Below are positions 1 to 9,007 of a DNA stretch of 64,000 nt, piece by piece. The first letter of the stretch is position 1, and each line of letters begins with the position of its first letter. The notes below the pieces were generated by a model. That model ran no database searches. It was not told the DNA's origin and saw only the letters and a program-made list of their open reading frames with translations. Location of the stretch: positions 1,240,001 through 1,304,000 of the forward strand of contig NZ_CP104381.1 of the NCBI RefSeq assembly GCF_030582395.1. Direction: 5' to 3'. The DNA is from Ralstonia pickettii. GTDB taxonomy: Bacteria > Pseudomonadota > Gammaproteobacteria > Burkholderiales > Burkholderiaceae. A program made the position numbers and the translations under genes.

Positions 1-1623
1 CGGGTGCGCCGGCATAACGTTTCAGGTGGATGGGGGCGATTGCGCCGGCTGGTTACCGATCGCCCTGCGAGTGATGCCGAGGGCGAAGCAAAGGTCAGCC
101 GCCTTGCCGATCGTCTGGGCGTGCTGGCCGACGAAGCGGCGCTGTGGCGCCGGGCCGGCAGCGCCACGCTCGACGCGTGGGTAGCGCTGTTGGCAGGCAC
201 GCTCGATCGTCTGCATATGCGCGCTGGGTTGCAGAACGACGATGCGGGCCGCCAACTGCTGGACTGGATTGACCGGCTGCGTACGTCCATACATGGCAGC
301 ACCGATGCGGGCGCGCGTTTCTCCCTGACGGAATGGCGCGCGTTGCTCTCGATGCTGCTCGAATCTGCGGTCTTCAGTGAGCCTTCACCGCCAGCGGACC
401 GGCGTGTTGTCATCCTGCCGCTGAATGGCGCGCGCATGCGGCGTTTTGATGGCGTGGTGGTGGTGGGTTGTGACGATGCGCAATTGCCGTCTGCGCAGCC
501 CGAATGGCTGTTCTTTTCTAACGACGTGCGGCGCGAACTCGGTTTGCCCGACCGCGCACAGCGCTTTGCGCAGCAGGCTCGTGACTTGGCCGAGGTGCTC
601 CTCAATCAGCCCGAGGTGGTGTTGACCTGGCAACGCCACGGCGGACGTGGCGAGCCGCATCGCCTTTCCGGCTGGCTTGAACGCTTGCAACGGCGTTTGG
701 CGGTGAGCGGCGTGCGTATCGATACGTCAGTCACGTTGCCCAGTTTGCAGACCACGAGCCAGCCCACCGACATGCCCGCGCCCGCAGCGCCGACGCTGGT
801 GCCGTCCACGCTGAGCGCGGCCGCATACAACAGTCTGCGGCGCTGTCCATACCAGTTCTTCGTCGGTCGCATGCTGCGGCTGGGCGAGCTGGAAGAAGTT
901 TCCGATGAACTGGAGAAACGCGACATCGGCGAGATCCTGCACGCGATCCTGCATCGTTTTCACCGCCAGTTGCTGGAAACGCCGATGCACGATCCGGCCG
1001 ATCGTCTGAGTCTGCTGCAGACCATTACCGACGAACAGTTCGGCCCGCTGTTGGCCGAGGACGGCAACGCGTTGCGCTTCTATCGGCGCTGGCTCGGTGT
1101 GATGCCGTCGTACCTGGCGTGGCAGGCCGCTCGCGAAGCGGATGGCTGGCGCTTTGAGGCAGGTGAAGTCGATGTCGATACGTCCATCACATTGCCCGAC
1201 GAGCGCGCGCTGCGCTTACGCGGCCGGATCGACCGCATTGATGTGCACGACGAACACGGCGTGGCGGTGCTCGATTACAAGACGCAGTCGCAAATGGCGC
1301 TGGTGCGTCGCGCCAAGACGCCGTTTGAGGATTGCCAGCTTCCGTTTTACGGCGTCCTCGATGCGCGTGCAGATTCGGGCGGGTGGGTTTCGCTCGACGG
1401 CGAGGCCCGCGGCGACAAGCGCGACGTTGCATTGCCCGATTTCACGCAAGTCGTCGATTGGTTGATCGAGCAGATGCAAAAGGACATGACGGCCCTCGCT
1501 GCCGGTGCGCCCCTGCCGGCGTTCGGTGATGAATCGGCGTGCCGCTACTGCGCGGCGCGTGGCCTATGCCGCAAGGGGTATTGGACCGAAGGCGCACCGC
1601 GCGAGCCGGAGGGCGCGGCATGA
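1..1623 (+). CDS. AddB-type PD-(D/E)XK nuclease subunit, 5' truncated by the window
   Basis: This is the C-terminal part of a double-strand-break repair nuclease of the AddB type, partner of the helicase that follows. The frame is open to the left window edge, so the true start lies outside. Counting from the codon at base 4, a first cysteine in RRCPYQFF (Cys281) and a C-x2-C-x5-C group near the end (Cys513, 516, 522) form the four-cysteine iron-sulfur staple seen in AddB-family nucleases. Between them lies the nuclease core, with RGRIDRID and LDYKTQ (Asp424, Lys426). No Walker A motif is visible in this part. The stop overlaps the next start (ATGA), so the two are translationally coupled. 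RefSeq-style names for such proteins in this group are just PD-(D/E)XK nuclease family protein, so I leave the symbol blank. Confidence 0.85.
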   Translation, partial: RVRRHNVSGGWGRLRRLVTDRPASDAEGEAKVSRLADRLGVLADEAALWRRAGSATLDAWVALLAGTLDRLHMRAGLQNDDAGRQLLDWIDRLRTSIHGSTDAGARFSLTEWRALLSMLLESAVFSEPSPPADRRVVILPLNGARMRRFDGVVVVGCDDAQLPSAQPEWLFFSNDVRRELGLPDRAQRFAQQARDLAEVLLNQPEVVLTWQRHGGRGEPHRLSGWLERLQRRLAVSGVRIDTSVTLPSLQTTSQPTDMPAPAAPTLVPSTLSAAAYNSLRRCPYQFFVGRMLRLGELEEVSDELEKRDIGEILHAILHRFHRQLLETPMHDPADRLSLLQTITDEQFGPLLAEDGNALRFYRRWLGVMPSYLAWQAAREADGWRFEAGEVDVDTSITLPDERALRLRGRIDRIDVHDEHGVAVLDYKTQSQMALVRRAKTPFEDCQLPFYGVLDARADSGGWVSLDGEARGDKRDVALPDFTQVVDWLIEQMQKDMTALAAGAPLPAFGDESACRYCAARGLCRKGYWTEGAPREPEGAA

Positions 1624-4600
1624 GCGATCACGCTTACGAACGCGACGGTGCTGCCGTCTCGCCCGAGGCCTTCTCGCGCGCTGCGTGCGACCCGCAGCGC
1701 TCCGTCGTGGTGGAAGCGTGCGCGGGCAGCGGCAAGACGTGGCTGCTGGTCACGCGCATGTTGCGTTTGCTGCTGGCCGGTGCCGCGCCGTCGGACATTC
1801 TCGCCATCACGTTTACGCGCAAGGCTGCCGAAGAGATGCGCCAGCGCTTGCTCGACATCCTCGCCCAACTGGCCGGCGCCGACGATGAAGGTGTCGTTCG
1901 CGAGCTGATCGCGCGTACGGTGGACGAGCGCGATGCGCCGGCGCTGATTGAAACGGCGCGTGGGCTGTATGCGCGCGTGCTGGAATCGCCATCGCGCATG
2001 GCGATTGATACGTTCCATGGCTGGTTTGGGTCGTTGCTGCGCGGCGCGCCGCTGTCGTCTGGCGTCCAGCAGGGCGCCTCGCTGCGTGAAGATGCCGGGC
2101 GGCTGCGGCGCGAAGCCTGGGCGCCTTTCTGGCGCGGCTTGCTCGCCGAAGATCACGCTGACTTGCGCGCCGCGTATGAAGCGCTTGCCGATTTGGTCGG
2201 CGATTTCCAGGCCGGTCGCCTGCTCGACGCCATGTTCCATCAGCGCAGCGATTGGTGGGCCTACAAGACGCAGGCGGGCGGTCGTCCGCTGGATGCCCTG
2301 GACGAACTGCTCGGCGACGATGCGACCGTCGATCCTCTGATCGAAGCGCTGCAGGATGCGGCATCGCTGGCCGATATGCTGCGCGTGTCCGGCTGGCTTG
2401 GGCAGGGCGGTGCTGCCGAAGGCAAGCGCGCGGTGGCCATCGAATCGGCGGTCACTGCTGCGCGCGGCATGGATGTGTCGGACGAGGCTGCTCGCGCGCA
2501 AGCGTTTGAGGCGCTGTTCGCCGCGTTCCACACGCAGGCCGGCAAAGCACGCGCCTGCAAGCCGACCAAGGCGCTCATCAAAGCCATCGGCGACGAGCAC
2601 GCGCAAACGCTGGTGACCTTGCACACCACGCTTTGCGAAACTCTGACGGCGTTTCAGGCGCGTCGCCAGGAGGCCCGCGTGCGCGCCGTCAACGCTGCAT
2701 TGTTTGCGCTGGGCGATGCACTCATCGACCGCTATCAGGCGTACAAGCGCCAGGCGCGCGCGATGGATTTCACCGATCTCGAATGGGAAGCGGCGCGCTT
2801 GATGCAGCAAGACGATACGGCCGCTTACCTGCAGGTGCGGCTCGACGCGCGCTACAAGCATCTGCTGCTCGATGAGTTTCAGGATACGAATCCGATGCAG
2901 TGGCGCATCCTGCAGGGCTGGCTGGCCGGTTATGCCGGCACCGGCACGCAGCCAAGCGTGTTCCTCGTGGGCGATCCGAAGCAATCGATCTACCGGTTCC
3001 GGCGCGCCGATGCCCGGCTGTTCGACGCTGCGCGCGAAATGCTGGTTGCAGAATTCAATGCGACCGTGCTGCGTACCAATCGCACGCGTCGCAACGCGCC
3101 GGCCGTGCTGGAGTGGGTCAATGCCGTGTTCCTGCAAGCGCGGGCGCGCGGCGACTATCCGATCTACGCCGAGCAAAGCACCGCCGTGGACGCACCCACG
3201 GGGCAGGCGCTGCTGTTGCCGCTGGTGCCGGTGTCCGAAGCCGAGCAGGCTGACGAAGCCGCGCCTCGCGATACCCTCACCGAACCGCGCGAAGAAGCCG
3301 GCGATTCGCAGCGCTATGCCGAGGGCCGCCAAGTGGCGGCTTGCCTGCGCGCATTGCACGCCAATGAGCGCATTCGCGAAGGCGGCGTCGAGCGCGCCGT
3401 GCGGTGGAGCGATTTCCAACTGCTTGTCCGCCGCAAACGCTATCTCGCCGATTACGAACGTGCGCTGCGCGATGCCGGCGTGCCGTATCTGAGCCCGCGC
3501 CGCGGCGGCCTGCTGGCTACGCTTGAAGCGCTTGATCTATGCGCGCTGCTCGATTTCCTGATGACGCCGCAGGCGGATTTGTCGCTTGCGCATGTGCTGC
3601 GCAGCCCCGTTTTCGCCGCCTCGGACGAGCACCTCATCGCACTGGCGCAGTTTGGCGAGGGCGCGGCCGCATTGACATGGTGGGAGCGCCTGACCGCGCT
3701 GGCCGGCCACGCGGATGGGTCGGACACCTTGCGCTACGCGCATCGCATGCTGTCGCGCTGGCTGGCGGTGGCCCCCACGCTGCCCGTGCACGATCTGCTC
3801 GATTACATCGTCTACACCGGCGAACTCAAGCGCCGCTATGCCGAGCGCGCACCGGCCGCGAACCGCGATCAGGTGCTCGCCAACCTGGATGCGTTCTTGA
3901 AGCTCGCGCTCGATCTGGACGGTGGCCGGTATCCGAGCCTGCCGAAGTTCATGGCGGAGCTGCGCGCCATCCGCCAGGGCGACGAGGACGAAAGCCCCGA
4001 CGAAGGCGTGCAGGGCGACACAGAGGCGCCGGATACTATTGATGCCGAAGTCGCCAGCGAGGGTCTTGATGCCGTGCAGATACTGACCGTGCATGCCTCC
4101 AAGGGGCTGGAAGCGCCGTTCGTCGTGCTGCTCGACAGCCACCACAGCGACGCGCGCGTCGATACGGCTGGGATCCTGATCGACTGGCCACCCGGCGCGC
4201 CGGCACCCGCGCATTTTTCGGCGTTTGGCAAGACGTCCGAGCGTGGCCTCGCGCGCGAGCTTCTCTTCAAGCAAGAAAATGCGCTTGCCGAGCGCGAAAA
4301 CTGGAACCTGCTCTACGTGGCGATGACGCGTGCGCGGCAAGCACTGATCGTTTCCGGCGTGGCGAACAAGCGCGATGCCACGGCAGCCCAATCTCTGGAT
4401 GAAGGCGATGCGCCCGAGGTGGACGGCACGGCCAGCTGGTACACACTGCTGGCCTCGGCAGGAGTGGCGTCACCCGCTGCAATGCTGGATGACGTAGCCG
4501 ACTCGGTCTCGAGTGCAGCGGGGCACGAGGTTGTCTCGTATCACGATTTTCGCGCGCCGCTGACTGTAACGGTGCGTGTGGGGGCGGCCGGCGCGCCTGC

Positions 4601-5141
4601 CGAAGGCGCTGCCGATATCGTCTTCGACCAAGGCGCCGTCGCTCAGGGCGAATTGCTGCATGCAGTGCTCGAGCGCCTGACACGCCGCGGCTTGCCGAAA
4701 CAAGCGCCCGACGCCGAGACGATCGCGCGATGGTTCGGCGCGACCGGCGTCACGCAAGCCGATGCCACACGCGCCGCTGACGCTGTGCGCCGGATGCTCT
4801 CTGCCGAGGCGCTGGCGCATGTCTTCGACCCTGCGCGCTTCGACGCCGCTCATAACGAGATCGAACTTTTCGGTCGCGACGGTGCGCTGTTGCGCATCGA
4901 TCGCCTGATCGAACGTGGCAACGAGGTCCTCGTGGTCGACTACAAGCTGCGCTTGCTGCCGGGCGAACGTGCCGCCTATGCCGATCAGCTGCGCGGCTAT
5001 GTGGCCGCCGTCACGCCGATGTATCCGGGGCGCACCGTGCGCGCGGGCGTGGCGACTGCGCAGGGGGAATGGTTCGATCTGGATGCATTGCCCAGGCCGG
5101 TGCAGGCGTCACACGACGACAGCCAGGGCGCGCTGTTCTGA
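1620..5141 (+). CDS. AddA/RecB-type UvrD-family helicase-nuclease
   Basis: An 1173-residue superfamily 1A helicase fused to a nuclease, expected to unwind and resect double-strand ends together with the upstream AddB-like protein. Helicase motifs run in order: Walker A EACAGSGKT, motif Ia ITFTRKAAEEM, motif II LLLDEFQDTN, motif III GDPKQSIYRFRRAD, motif V TVHASKGLEAPFVVLLD and motif VI LLYVAMTRARQAL. The last 200 residues hold a RecB-like nuclease core, RIDRLIE followed by VVDYKL. The ATG at 1620 is chosen because it gives a 4-base overlap with the stop of the upstream gene, a usual mark of coupled subunits; an open frame extends 27 codons further but inside the neighbour. Length fits AddA. 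No RecC- or RecD-like gene is visible here, which favours AddAB over RecBCD. Confidence 0.9.
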   Translation: MSDHAYERDGAAVSPEAFSRAACDPQRSVVVEACAGSGKTWLLVTRMLRLLLAGAAPSDILAITFTRKAAEEMRQRLLDILAQLAGADDEGVVRELIARTVDERDAPALIETARGLYARVLESPSRMAIDTFHGWFGSLLRGAPLSSGVQQGASLREDAGRLRREAWAPFWRGLLAEDHADLRAAYEALADLVGDFQAGRLLDAMFHQRSDWWAYKTQAGGRPLDALDELLGDDATVDPLIEALQDAASLADMLRVSGWLGQGGAAEGKRAVAIESAVTAARGMDVSDEAARAQAFEALFAAFHTQAGKARACKPTKALIKAIGDEHAQTLVTLHTTLCETLTAFQARRQEARVRAVNAALFALGDALIDRYQAYKRQARAMDFTDLEWEAARLMQQDDTAAYLQVRLDARYKHLLLDEFQDTNPMQWRILQGWLAGYAGTGTQPSVFLVGDPKQSIYRFRRADARLFDAAREMLVAEFNATVLRTNRTRRNAPAVLEWVNAVFLQARARGDYPIYAEQSTAVDAPTGQALLLPLVPVSEAEQADEAAPRDTLTEPREEAGDSQRYAEGRQVAACLRALHANERIREGGVERAVRWSDFQLLVRRKRYLADYERALRDAGVPYLSPRRGGLLATLEALDLCALLDFLMTPQADLSLAHVLRSPVFAASDEHLIALAQFGEGAAALTWWERLTALAGHADGSDTLRYAHRMLSRWLAVAPTLPVHDLLDYIVYTGELKRRYAERAPAANRDQVLANLDAFLKLALDLDGGRYPSLPKFMAELRAIRQGDEDESPDEGVQGDTEAPDTIDAEVASEGLDAVQILTVHASKGLEAPFVVLLDSHHSDARVDTAGILIDWPPGAPAPAHFSAFGKTSERGLARELLFKQENALAERENWNLLYVAMTRARQALIVSGVANKRDATAAQSLDEGDAPEVDGTASWYTLLASAGVASPAAMLDDVADSVSSAAGHEVVSYHDFRAPLTVTVRVGAAGAPAEGAADIVFDQGAVAQGELLHAVLERLTRRGLPKQAPDAETIARWFGATGVTQADATRAADAVRRMLSAEALAHVFDPARFDAAHNEIELFGRDGALLRIDRLIERGNEVLVVDYKLRLLPGERAAYADQLRGYVAAVTPMYPGRTVRAGVATAQGEWFDLDALPRPVQASHDDSQGALF

Positions 5142-5192
5142 CGCGGGCAGCATAGACAAGAGGGGAAGGGTGATGCGGAAGAGAGAAGAGAA

Positions 5193-5293
5193 GGGGGACG
5201 AGCCTGACCCTCGGCACTGGCGGAAAACGGCTGTGGCTGCTTCGTTCCCGACCTGACCAGGTTGACCGCGCCACCATGCGAGGAGGCCCGTCC
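5193..5293 (-). ncRNA. ffs: 4.5S RNA (bacterial small SRP RNA)
   Basis: On the minus strand the conserved SRP domain IV apical sequence is present: GGTCAGGTCGGGAACGAAGC, the Ffh-binding tetraloop region, about half way along. The ends pair in a 10-bp helix: GGACGGGCCT (5293-5284) with AGGCTCGTCC (5205-5196), with one G-U pair. A TACAAT -10 element lies on the minus strand at 5306-5301, exactly 7 nt before the predicted 5' end at 5293. The 3' end is set at the C-run (5193) by analogy with the E. coli RNA; no classical U-run terminator follows. The gene converges on the AddA-like gene and diverges from dnaX. The RNA guides co-translational membrane targeting with Ffh. Confidence 0.95.
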
Positions 5294-5405
5294 GACCGCC
5301 ATTGTAACCGACTCCCACGTCCCCACCTGAATATCCTTGCAATTCGCTCGGCGCGCATGGCGGTTGACCCCTCCGAAACCGCGTCGGAAATCCACCTCGC
5401 TTTGC

Positions 5406-5418
5406 TACAATCCGCCGC
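5406..5418 (+). promoter_or_regulatory. Candidate leaderless promoter of dnaX
   Basis: An extended -10 element, TGC followed by TACAAT (5406-5411), lies 7 nt before the dnaX ATG. Initiation about 7 nt downstream of the -10 would start the mRNA at or next to the A of ATG. No Shine-Dalgarno sequence and no good -35 hexamer are visible. Confidence 0.55.
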
Positions 5419-7617
5419 ATGAGTTATCAAGTGCTCGCCCGCAAGTGGCGCCCTCGCGATTTCACCACGCTGGTCGGTCAGGAACACGTGGTGAAAGCGC
5501 TCACGCATGCGCTCGAACAGCAGCGCCTGCACCACGCATACCTGTTCACAGGCACGCGCGGTGTCGGCAAGACGACGCTGTCGCGCATCCTGGCCAAATC
5601 GCTCAATTGCGTCGGCGCGGATGGGCGGGGCGGCATTACCGCACAGCCGTGCGGCGTGTGCCGCGCCTGTACCGAGATCGATGCCGGGCGCTTTGTCGAT
5701 TACATCGAGATGGATGCCGCCTCCAACCGCGGCGTCGACGAGATGGCGCAACTGCTGGACCGCGCGATCTACGCACCCACAAGCGGCCGCTTCAAGGTCT
5801 ACATGATCGACGAAGTGCACATGCTGACCAACCACGCCTTCAACGCGATGCTGAAGACGCTGGAAGAGCCGCCCGAGCACGTCAAGTTCATTCTGGCGAC
5901 CACCGATCCGCAGAAAATTCCGGTGACGGTGCTGTCGCGCTGCCTGCAGTTCAACCTCAAGCAGATGCCGCCGGGGCACATCGTGTCCCACCTCGATCGC
6001 ATCCTTGGCGAAGAGGGCATCGCTCACGAGCCGAACGCGCTGCGTCTGCTCGCGGCCGCGGCGCAGGGCTCGATGCGCGATGCACTGTCGCTGACTGACC
6101 AGGCCATCGCGTATAGCGCCGGCGAGGTCAGCGAAGCAGCCGTCCGCGGCATGCTCGGCGCGATTGATCAAAGCTTCCTCGTGCGTCTGCTCGATGCGCT
6201 GGCCGACGAGAATGGCGCCGCGCTTGTCGAGATTGCCGACGAGATGGCCGGGCGTAGTCTGAGCTTCTCGGGCGCGCTGCAGGATCTGGCTTCGCTGCTG
6301 CAGAAGATTGCGCTGGCGCAGGTTGTGCCCGCTGCTGTGCAGGACGACTGGCCCGAGGCCGACGACGTACGCCGGCTTGCCGAGCGATTCGACGCGCAGT
6401 CGGTGCAGCTGTTCTATCAGTTTGCCAATCTGGGCCGCAACGAACTGGCGCTTGCACCGGATGAATACGCGGGCTTCACGATGACAGTGCTGCGTATGTT
6501 GGCGTTCCAGCCGGGACATTCCGGTGGGGACGCCGCGCCGCCTTCGGGCGGTGGCGGCGGCAAGCGCGCGATGCCGCTGGCTGCATCGCCAGCCGCATCG
6601 ACGCGTCCGGCGGTTACGGCGACGGCGCCTGTGGCGGCGCCGGTTGCTCGGGTTGCGCCGGTGGCCGTGCGTCCGGAGCCGGTGGTCGAGGCGCCGCGAG
6701 CGACTGATCAGGCGACTCCGCCAGCGCCCGCGCCCGTTGCGGCGGTTTCAGATACGCAGGCTGCGGCCCCCGCACGTCGCTCGCCGGCAATGGAAGCGTT
6801 GGCCGCTGCGCGTCAGGCGTCAAGCCGTGGCCGTGGTGGCGCCTCTGCGCCCGCCGCTACACCGGTTGCCGCTCCCGTCGCTCGTCCCGCTGCTCCCATT
6901 GCAGCAGGCCCACGTCCGAATACGGCTGCGGCGACTGCTGCCGTGGTGTCACCGCCGCAGCGCCGTGAACAACCGGCTGCAGTCGCAGTGCCCGCCGATG
7001 ACGGCCCGCCACCCTGGGACGAAATGCCGGGCGAGTTTGCTTCGCCGTCACTTGAGGAGATGGACGCCGCCTTTGCCGGCTGGGATGCCGCTTCGGGCGT
7101 GCGTCCCGGTGCGCCTGAACCGGCAACAGGTTCAGCACCGATCGAGGCCCCCGCAGCCGCACCCGTGCCGGTCAAGACGATTGCCCCCGAGCCGGTAGCC
7201 GCTGCTACGCCGCCTGATCTGAGCACCAGCAGTCTTGCCACGTTCGACGGCAATTGGCCGGCGCTGGCAGCGAGCCTGCCGATCCGCGGTCTGGCTCAGC
7301 AGCTGGCTTACCAGAGCGAGTTGGCGGCTGTGGAAGGTGCCACGATACGATTGCGTGTACCGTTGCCTCCGCTGACTGATGCGAGCGTCGTCGAGCGTCT
7401 GGAAGCCGCACTGACGGAACACTTCGGCACGCCCGTTCGTGTGGCGTGCGATATCGGACCTGCACGCGCCACCGCGGCGGCCGTCGACGCCGAGCAGCGC
7501 GCCGAGCGCCAGCGCAATGCCGAAGATGCCATCGCCACCAACCCCTTTGTGCAGGCGCTGGTTCGGGACTTTGCCGCGCAGGTCGTGCCTGGGTCGATCC
7601 AACCGCACGCGCACTGA
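5419..7617 (+). CDS. dnaX: DNA polymerase III subunits gamma and tau
   Basis: The 732-residue clamp-loader ATPase of the replisome. The N-terminal AAA+ module has Walker A GTRGVGKTTLSR, a four-cysteine zinc finger (C in QPCGVCRACTE and the preceding SLNC), and motif II as MIDEVHML, followed by the sensor 1 and SRC motif (VLSRCLQF). Domain III continues to about residue 370. A long Ala/Pro/Val linker (about 375-600) follows, and a C-terminal tau domain (about 610-720) that would bind the polymerase alpha subunit and DnaB. I did not see a clear A-run slippery site for making gamma, so the short form, if any, is not shown by the sequence. YbaB-like and recR genes follow, the common dnaX-ybaB-recR order. 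Confidence 0.97.
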   Translation: MSYQVLARKWRPRDFTTLVGQEHVVKALTHALEQQRLHHAYLFTGTRGVGKTTLSRILAKSLNCVGADGRGGITAQPCGVCRACTEIDAGRFVDYIEMDAASNRGVDEMAQLLDRAIYAPTSGRFKVYMIDEVHMLTNHAFNAMLKTLEEPPEHVKFILATTDPQKIPVTVLSRCLQFNLKQMPPGHIVSHLDRILGEEGIAHEPNALRLLAAAAQGSMRDALSLTDQAIAYSAGEVSEAAVRGMLGAIDQSFLVRLLDALADENGAALVEIADEMAGRSLSFSGALQDLASLLQKIALAQVVPAAVQDDWPEADDVRRLAERFDAQSVQLFYQFANLGRNELALAPDEYAGFTMTVLRMLAFQPGHSGGDAAPPSGGGGGKRAMPLAASPAASTRPAVTATAPVAAPVARVAPVAVRPEPVVEAPRATDQATPPAPAPVAAVSDTQAAAPARRSPAMEALAAARQASSRGRGGASAPAATPVAAPVARPAAPIAAGPRPNTAAATAAVVSPPQRREQPAAVAVPADDGPPPWDEMPGEFASPSLEEMDAAFAGWDAASGVRPGAPEPATGSAPIEAPAAAPVPVKTIAPEPVAAATPPDLSTSSLATFDGNWPALAASLPIRGLAQQLAYQSELAAVEGATIRLRVPLPPLTDASVVERLEAALTEHFGTPVRVACDIGPARATAAAVDAEQRAERQRNAEDAIATNPFVQALVRDFAAQVVPGSIQPHAH

Positions 7618-7702
7618 ACCGCATTCCAAGACTGAACATTGAACACCGGCGCGCGCATCTGAGTGGCGCGCCTTGCATGACCCATTTCAAGGAGCAACGA
7701 CC

Positions 7703-8050
7703 ATGATGAAAGGCCAGATCGCCGGGCTGATGAAGCAGGCCCAGCAGATGCAGGAGAACATGAAGAAGGCGCAGGAGCAGCTCGCCCTGATCGAGGTGGA
7801 AGGCGTGTCCGGCGCGGGCCTCGTGAAAGTGGTGATGACCTGCAAGAACGACGTGAAGCGTGTGTCGATCGACCCGAGCCTGCTGGCCGAAGGCGAAGAC
7901 AAGGATCTGCTTGAAGACCTGATCGCCGCAGCGTTCAACGATGCCGTGCGCAAGGCCGAGGCCACCACGCAAGAGAAGATGGGCTCGCTCACTTCCGGCC
8001 TGGGCGGTATGGCGAGCATGTTGCCGCCTGGCTTCAAGCTGCCGTTCTAA
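7703..8050 (+). CDS. ybaB: YbaB/EbfC family nucleoid-associated protein
   Basis: A 115-residue DNA-binding protein that forms tweezer-like dimers on the nucleoid in characterised homologues. The N-terminal helix is rich in Met, Gln and Lys ([20 protein letters not shown]), followed by the beta-hairpin core ([23 protein letters not shown]) and a C-terminal helix, and it ends in a Gly/Met-rich tail. The first of two tandem ATG codons (7703) is used because AAGGAG lies 8 nt upstream. It sits between dnaX and recR, the conserved location of this family, and is probably co-transcribed with them. The function in recombination or replication is inferred from that linkage. Confidence 0.95.
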   Translation: MMKGQIAGLMKQAQQMQENMKKAQEQLALIEVEGVSGAGLVKVVMTCKNDVKRVSIDPSLLAEGEDKDLLEDLIAAAFNDAVRKAEATTQEKMGSLTSGLGGMASMLPPGFKLPF

Positions 8051-8073
8051 GCGACGCTCATCTGGATCGCGCC

Positions 8074-8373
8074 ATGGTGCTGGAATCCGCGCTGCTGCAC
8101 GTCAGGCCCGGCCAGGAAGCTGCCTTCGAGGCCGCCTTCGGCGAGGCTCGCCACATCATTGGTGCGATGCGTGGCTTCGTTTCGCTGTCGCTGTCACGGT
8201 GCATGGAAAAGGCGAGCGATTATCTGCTGCTGGTGCAGTGGCGGACGCTGGAAGATCACACCATCGGCTTTCGGCAATCGCCCGAATACCAGCGCTGGCG
8301 CGCGTTGTTGCATCACTTTTATGATCCGATGCCCGAAGTGCTGCACCATACGACGATTCTGGAGCATGCATGA
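8074..8373 (+). CDS. Antibiotic biosynthesis monooxygenase (ABM) fold protein
   Basis: A 99-residue ferredoxin-like alpha/beta barrel protein of the ABM family. The sequence starts [19 protein letters not shown], the typical first strand and helix, and carries the [24 protein letters not shown] C-terminal half (here QSPEYQRW). These small dimeric proteins include quinol monooxygenases and heme-degrading enzymes, but many have no known substrate. The gene is 23 bp after ybaB and its stop overlaps the recR start (ATGATG), so it is translated in the same operon. No residue seen here fixes the reaction, so the function is open. Confidence 0.8.
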   Translation: MVLESALLHVRPGQEAAFEAAFGEARHIIGAMRGFVSLSLSRCMEKASDYLLLVQWRTLEDHTIGFRQSPEYQRWRALLHHFYDPMPEVLHHTTILEHA

Positions 8374-8993
8374 TGCGTAACGCCCCGGGTACGCCGTCGG
8401 CGCTGCAGATGCTGGTTGACGCCTTGCGCGTGCTGCCGGGCGTCGGCCCCAAGTCTGCCCAGCGGATGGCGTATCACCTCATGCAGCATGACCGCGAAGG
8501 CGCCGCGCAACTGGCGCGGGCACTGTCGGAGGCGACGGAATCGATCCAGCACTGCAGCCGCTGCAATACCTTTACCGAGCAGGATGTTTGCGAGACCTGC
8601 CTTGACACGCGCCGTGACGCTTCGGTCCTGTGCGTGGTGGAAACGCCGGCTGATCAGATGATGATCGAGCAGACGCTGACCTATCGCGGCCAATACTTCG
8701 TGCTGATGGGGCGGCTCTCGCCGCTGGACAACATCGGCCCCAAAGAGATTCACCTTGAACGCTTGCTGGCCCGTGCGACCGATCCTGCGTTGGGCGGACC
8801 GTGCACCGAGGTCATTCTCGCAACCAACTTCACCAGCGAAGGTGAGGCGACGGCCCATTACATTGGCGAGATGTTGAAGGCGCGCGGCATCAAGGCGACG
8901 CGTCTTGCGCGTGGCGTGCCGGTAGGCGGGGAGCTGGAATACGTGGACGCGGGTACCATCGCTCGCGCCGTACTGGACCGGCGCCAACTCTGA
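8370..8993 (+). CDS. recR: Recombination mediator RecR
   Basis: A 207-residue protein of the RecFOR pathway that helps load RecA onto gapped DNA. It has the N-terminal helix-hairpin-helix ([17 protein letters not shown]), a four-cysteine zinc finger (CSRCNTF ... CETC), and a Toprim domain starting at [14 protein letters not shown], ending in the Walker-B-like region ([17 protein letters not shown]). Length and order match the family exactly. The ATG at 8370 overlaps the stop of the ABM-fold gene, so the start is well fixed. Confidence 0.97.
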   Translation: MMRNAPGTPSALQMLVDALRVLPGVGPKSAQRMAYHLMQHDREGAAQLARALSEATESIQHCSRCNTFTEQDVCETCLDTRRDASVLCVVETPADQMMIEQTLTYRGQYFVLMGRLSPLDNIGPKEIHLERLLARATDPALGGPCTEVILATNFTSEGEATAHYIGEMLKARGIKATRLARGVPVGGELEYVDAGTIARAVLDRRQL

Positions 8994-9007
8994 TCTTCCG
9001 CAGTTGC

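Noticed and set aside
1545..3419. A 624-codon open frame on the minus strand opposite the AddA-like helicase
   Set aside because: It is fully antisense to a protein with all helicase motifs, has no family resemblance, and long antisense frames are common at this GC content.
5011..6519. A 502-codon open frame on the minus strand across the 4.5S RNA and dnaX
   Set aside because: It runs through a structured RNA gene and the AAA+ domain of dnaX; no recognisable protein.
6525..7220. Ala/Pro-rich repeats in dnaX considered as a repeat element
   Set aside because: They code for the low-complexity linker between the clamp-loader and tau domains; no DNA repeat unit stands out.
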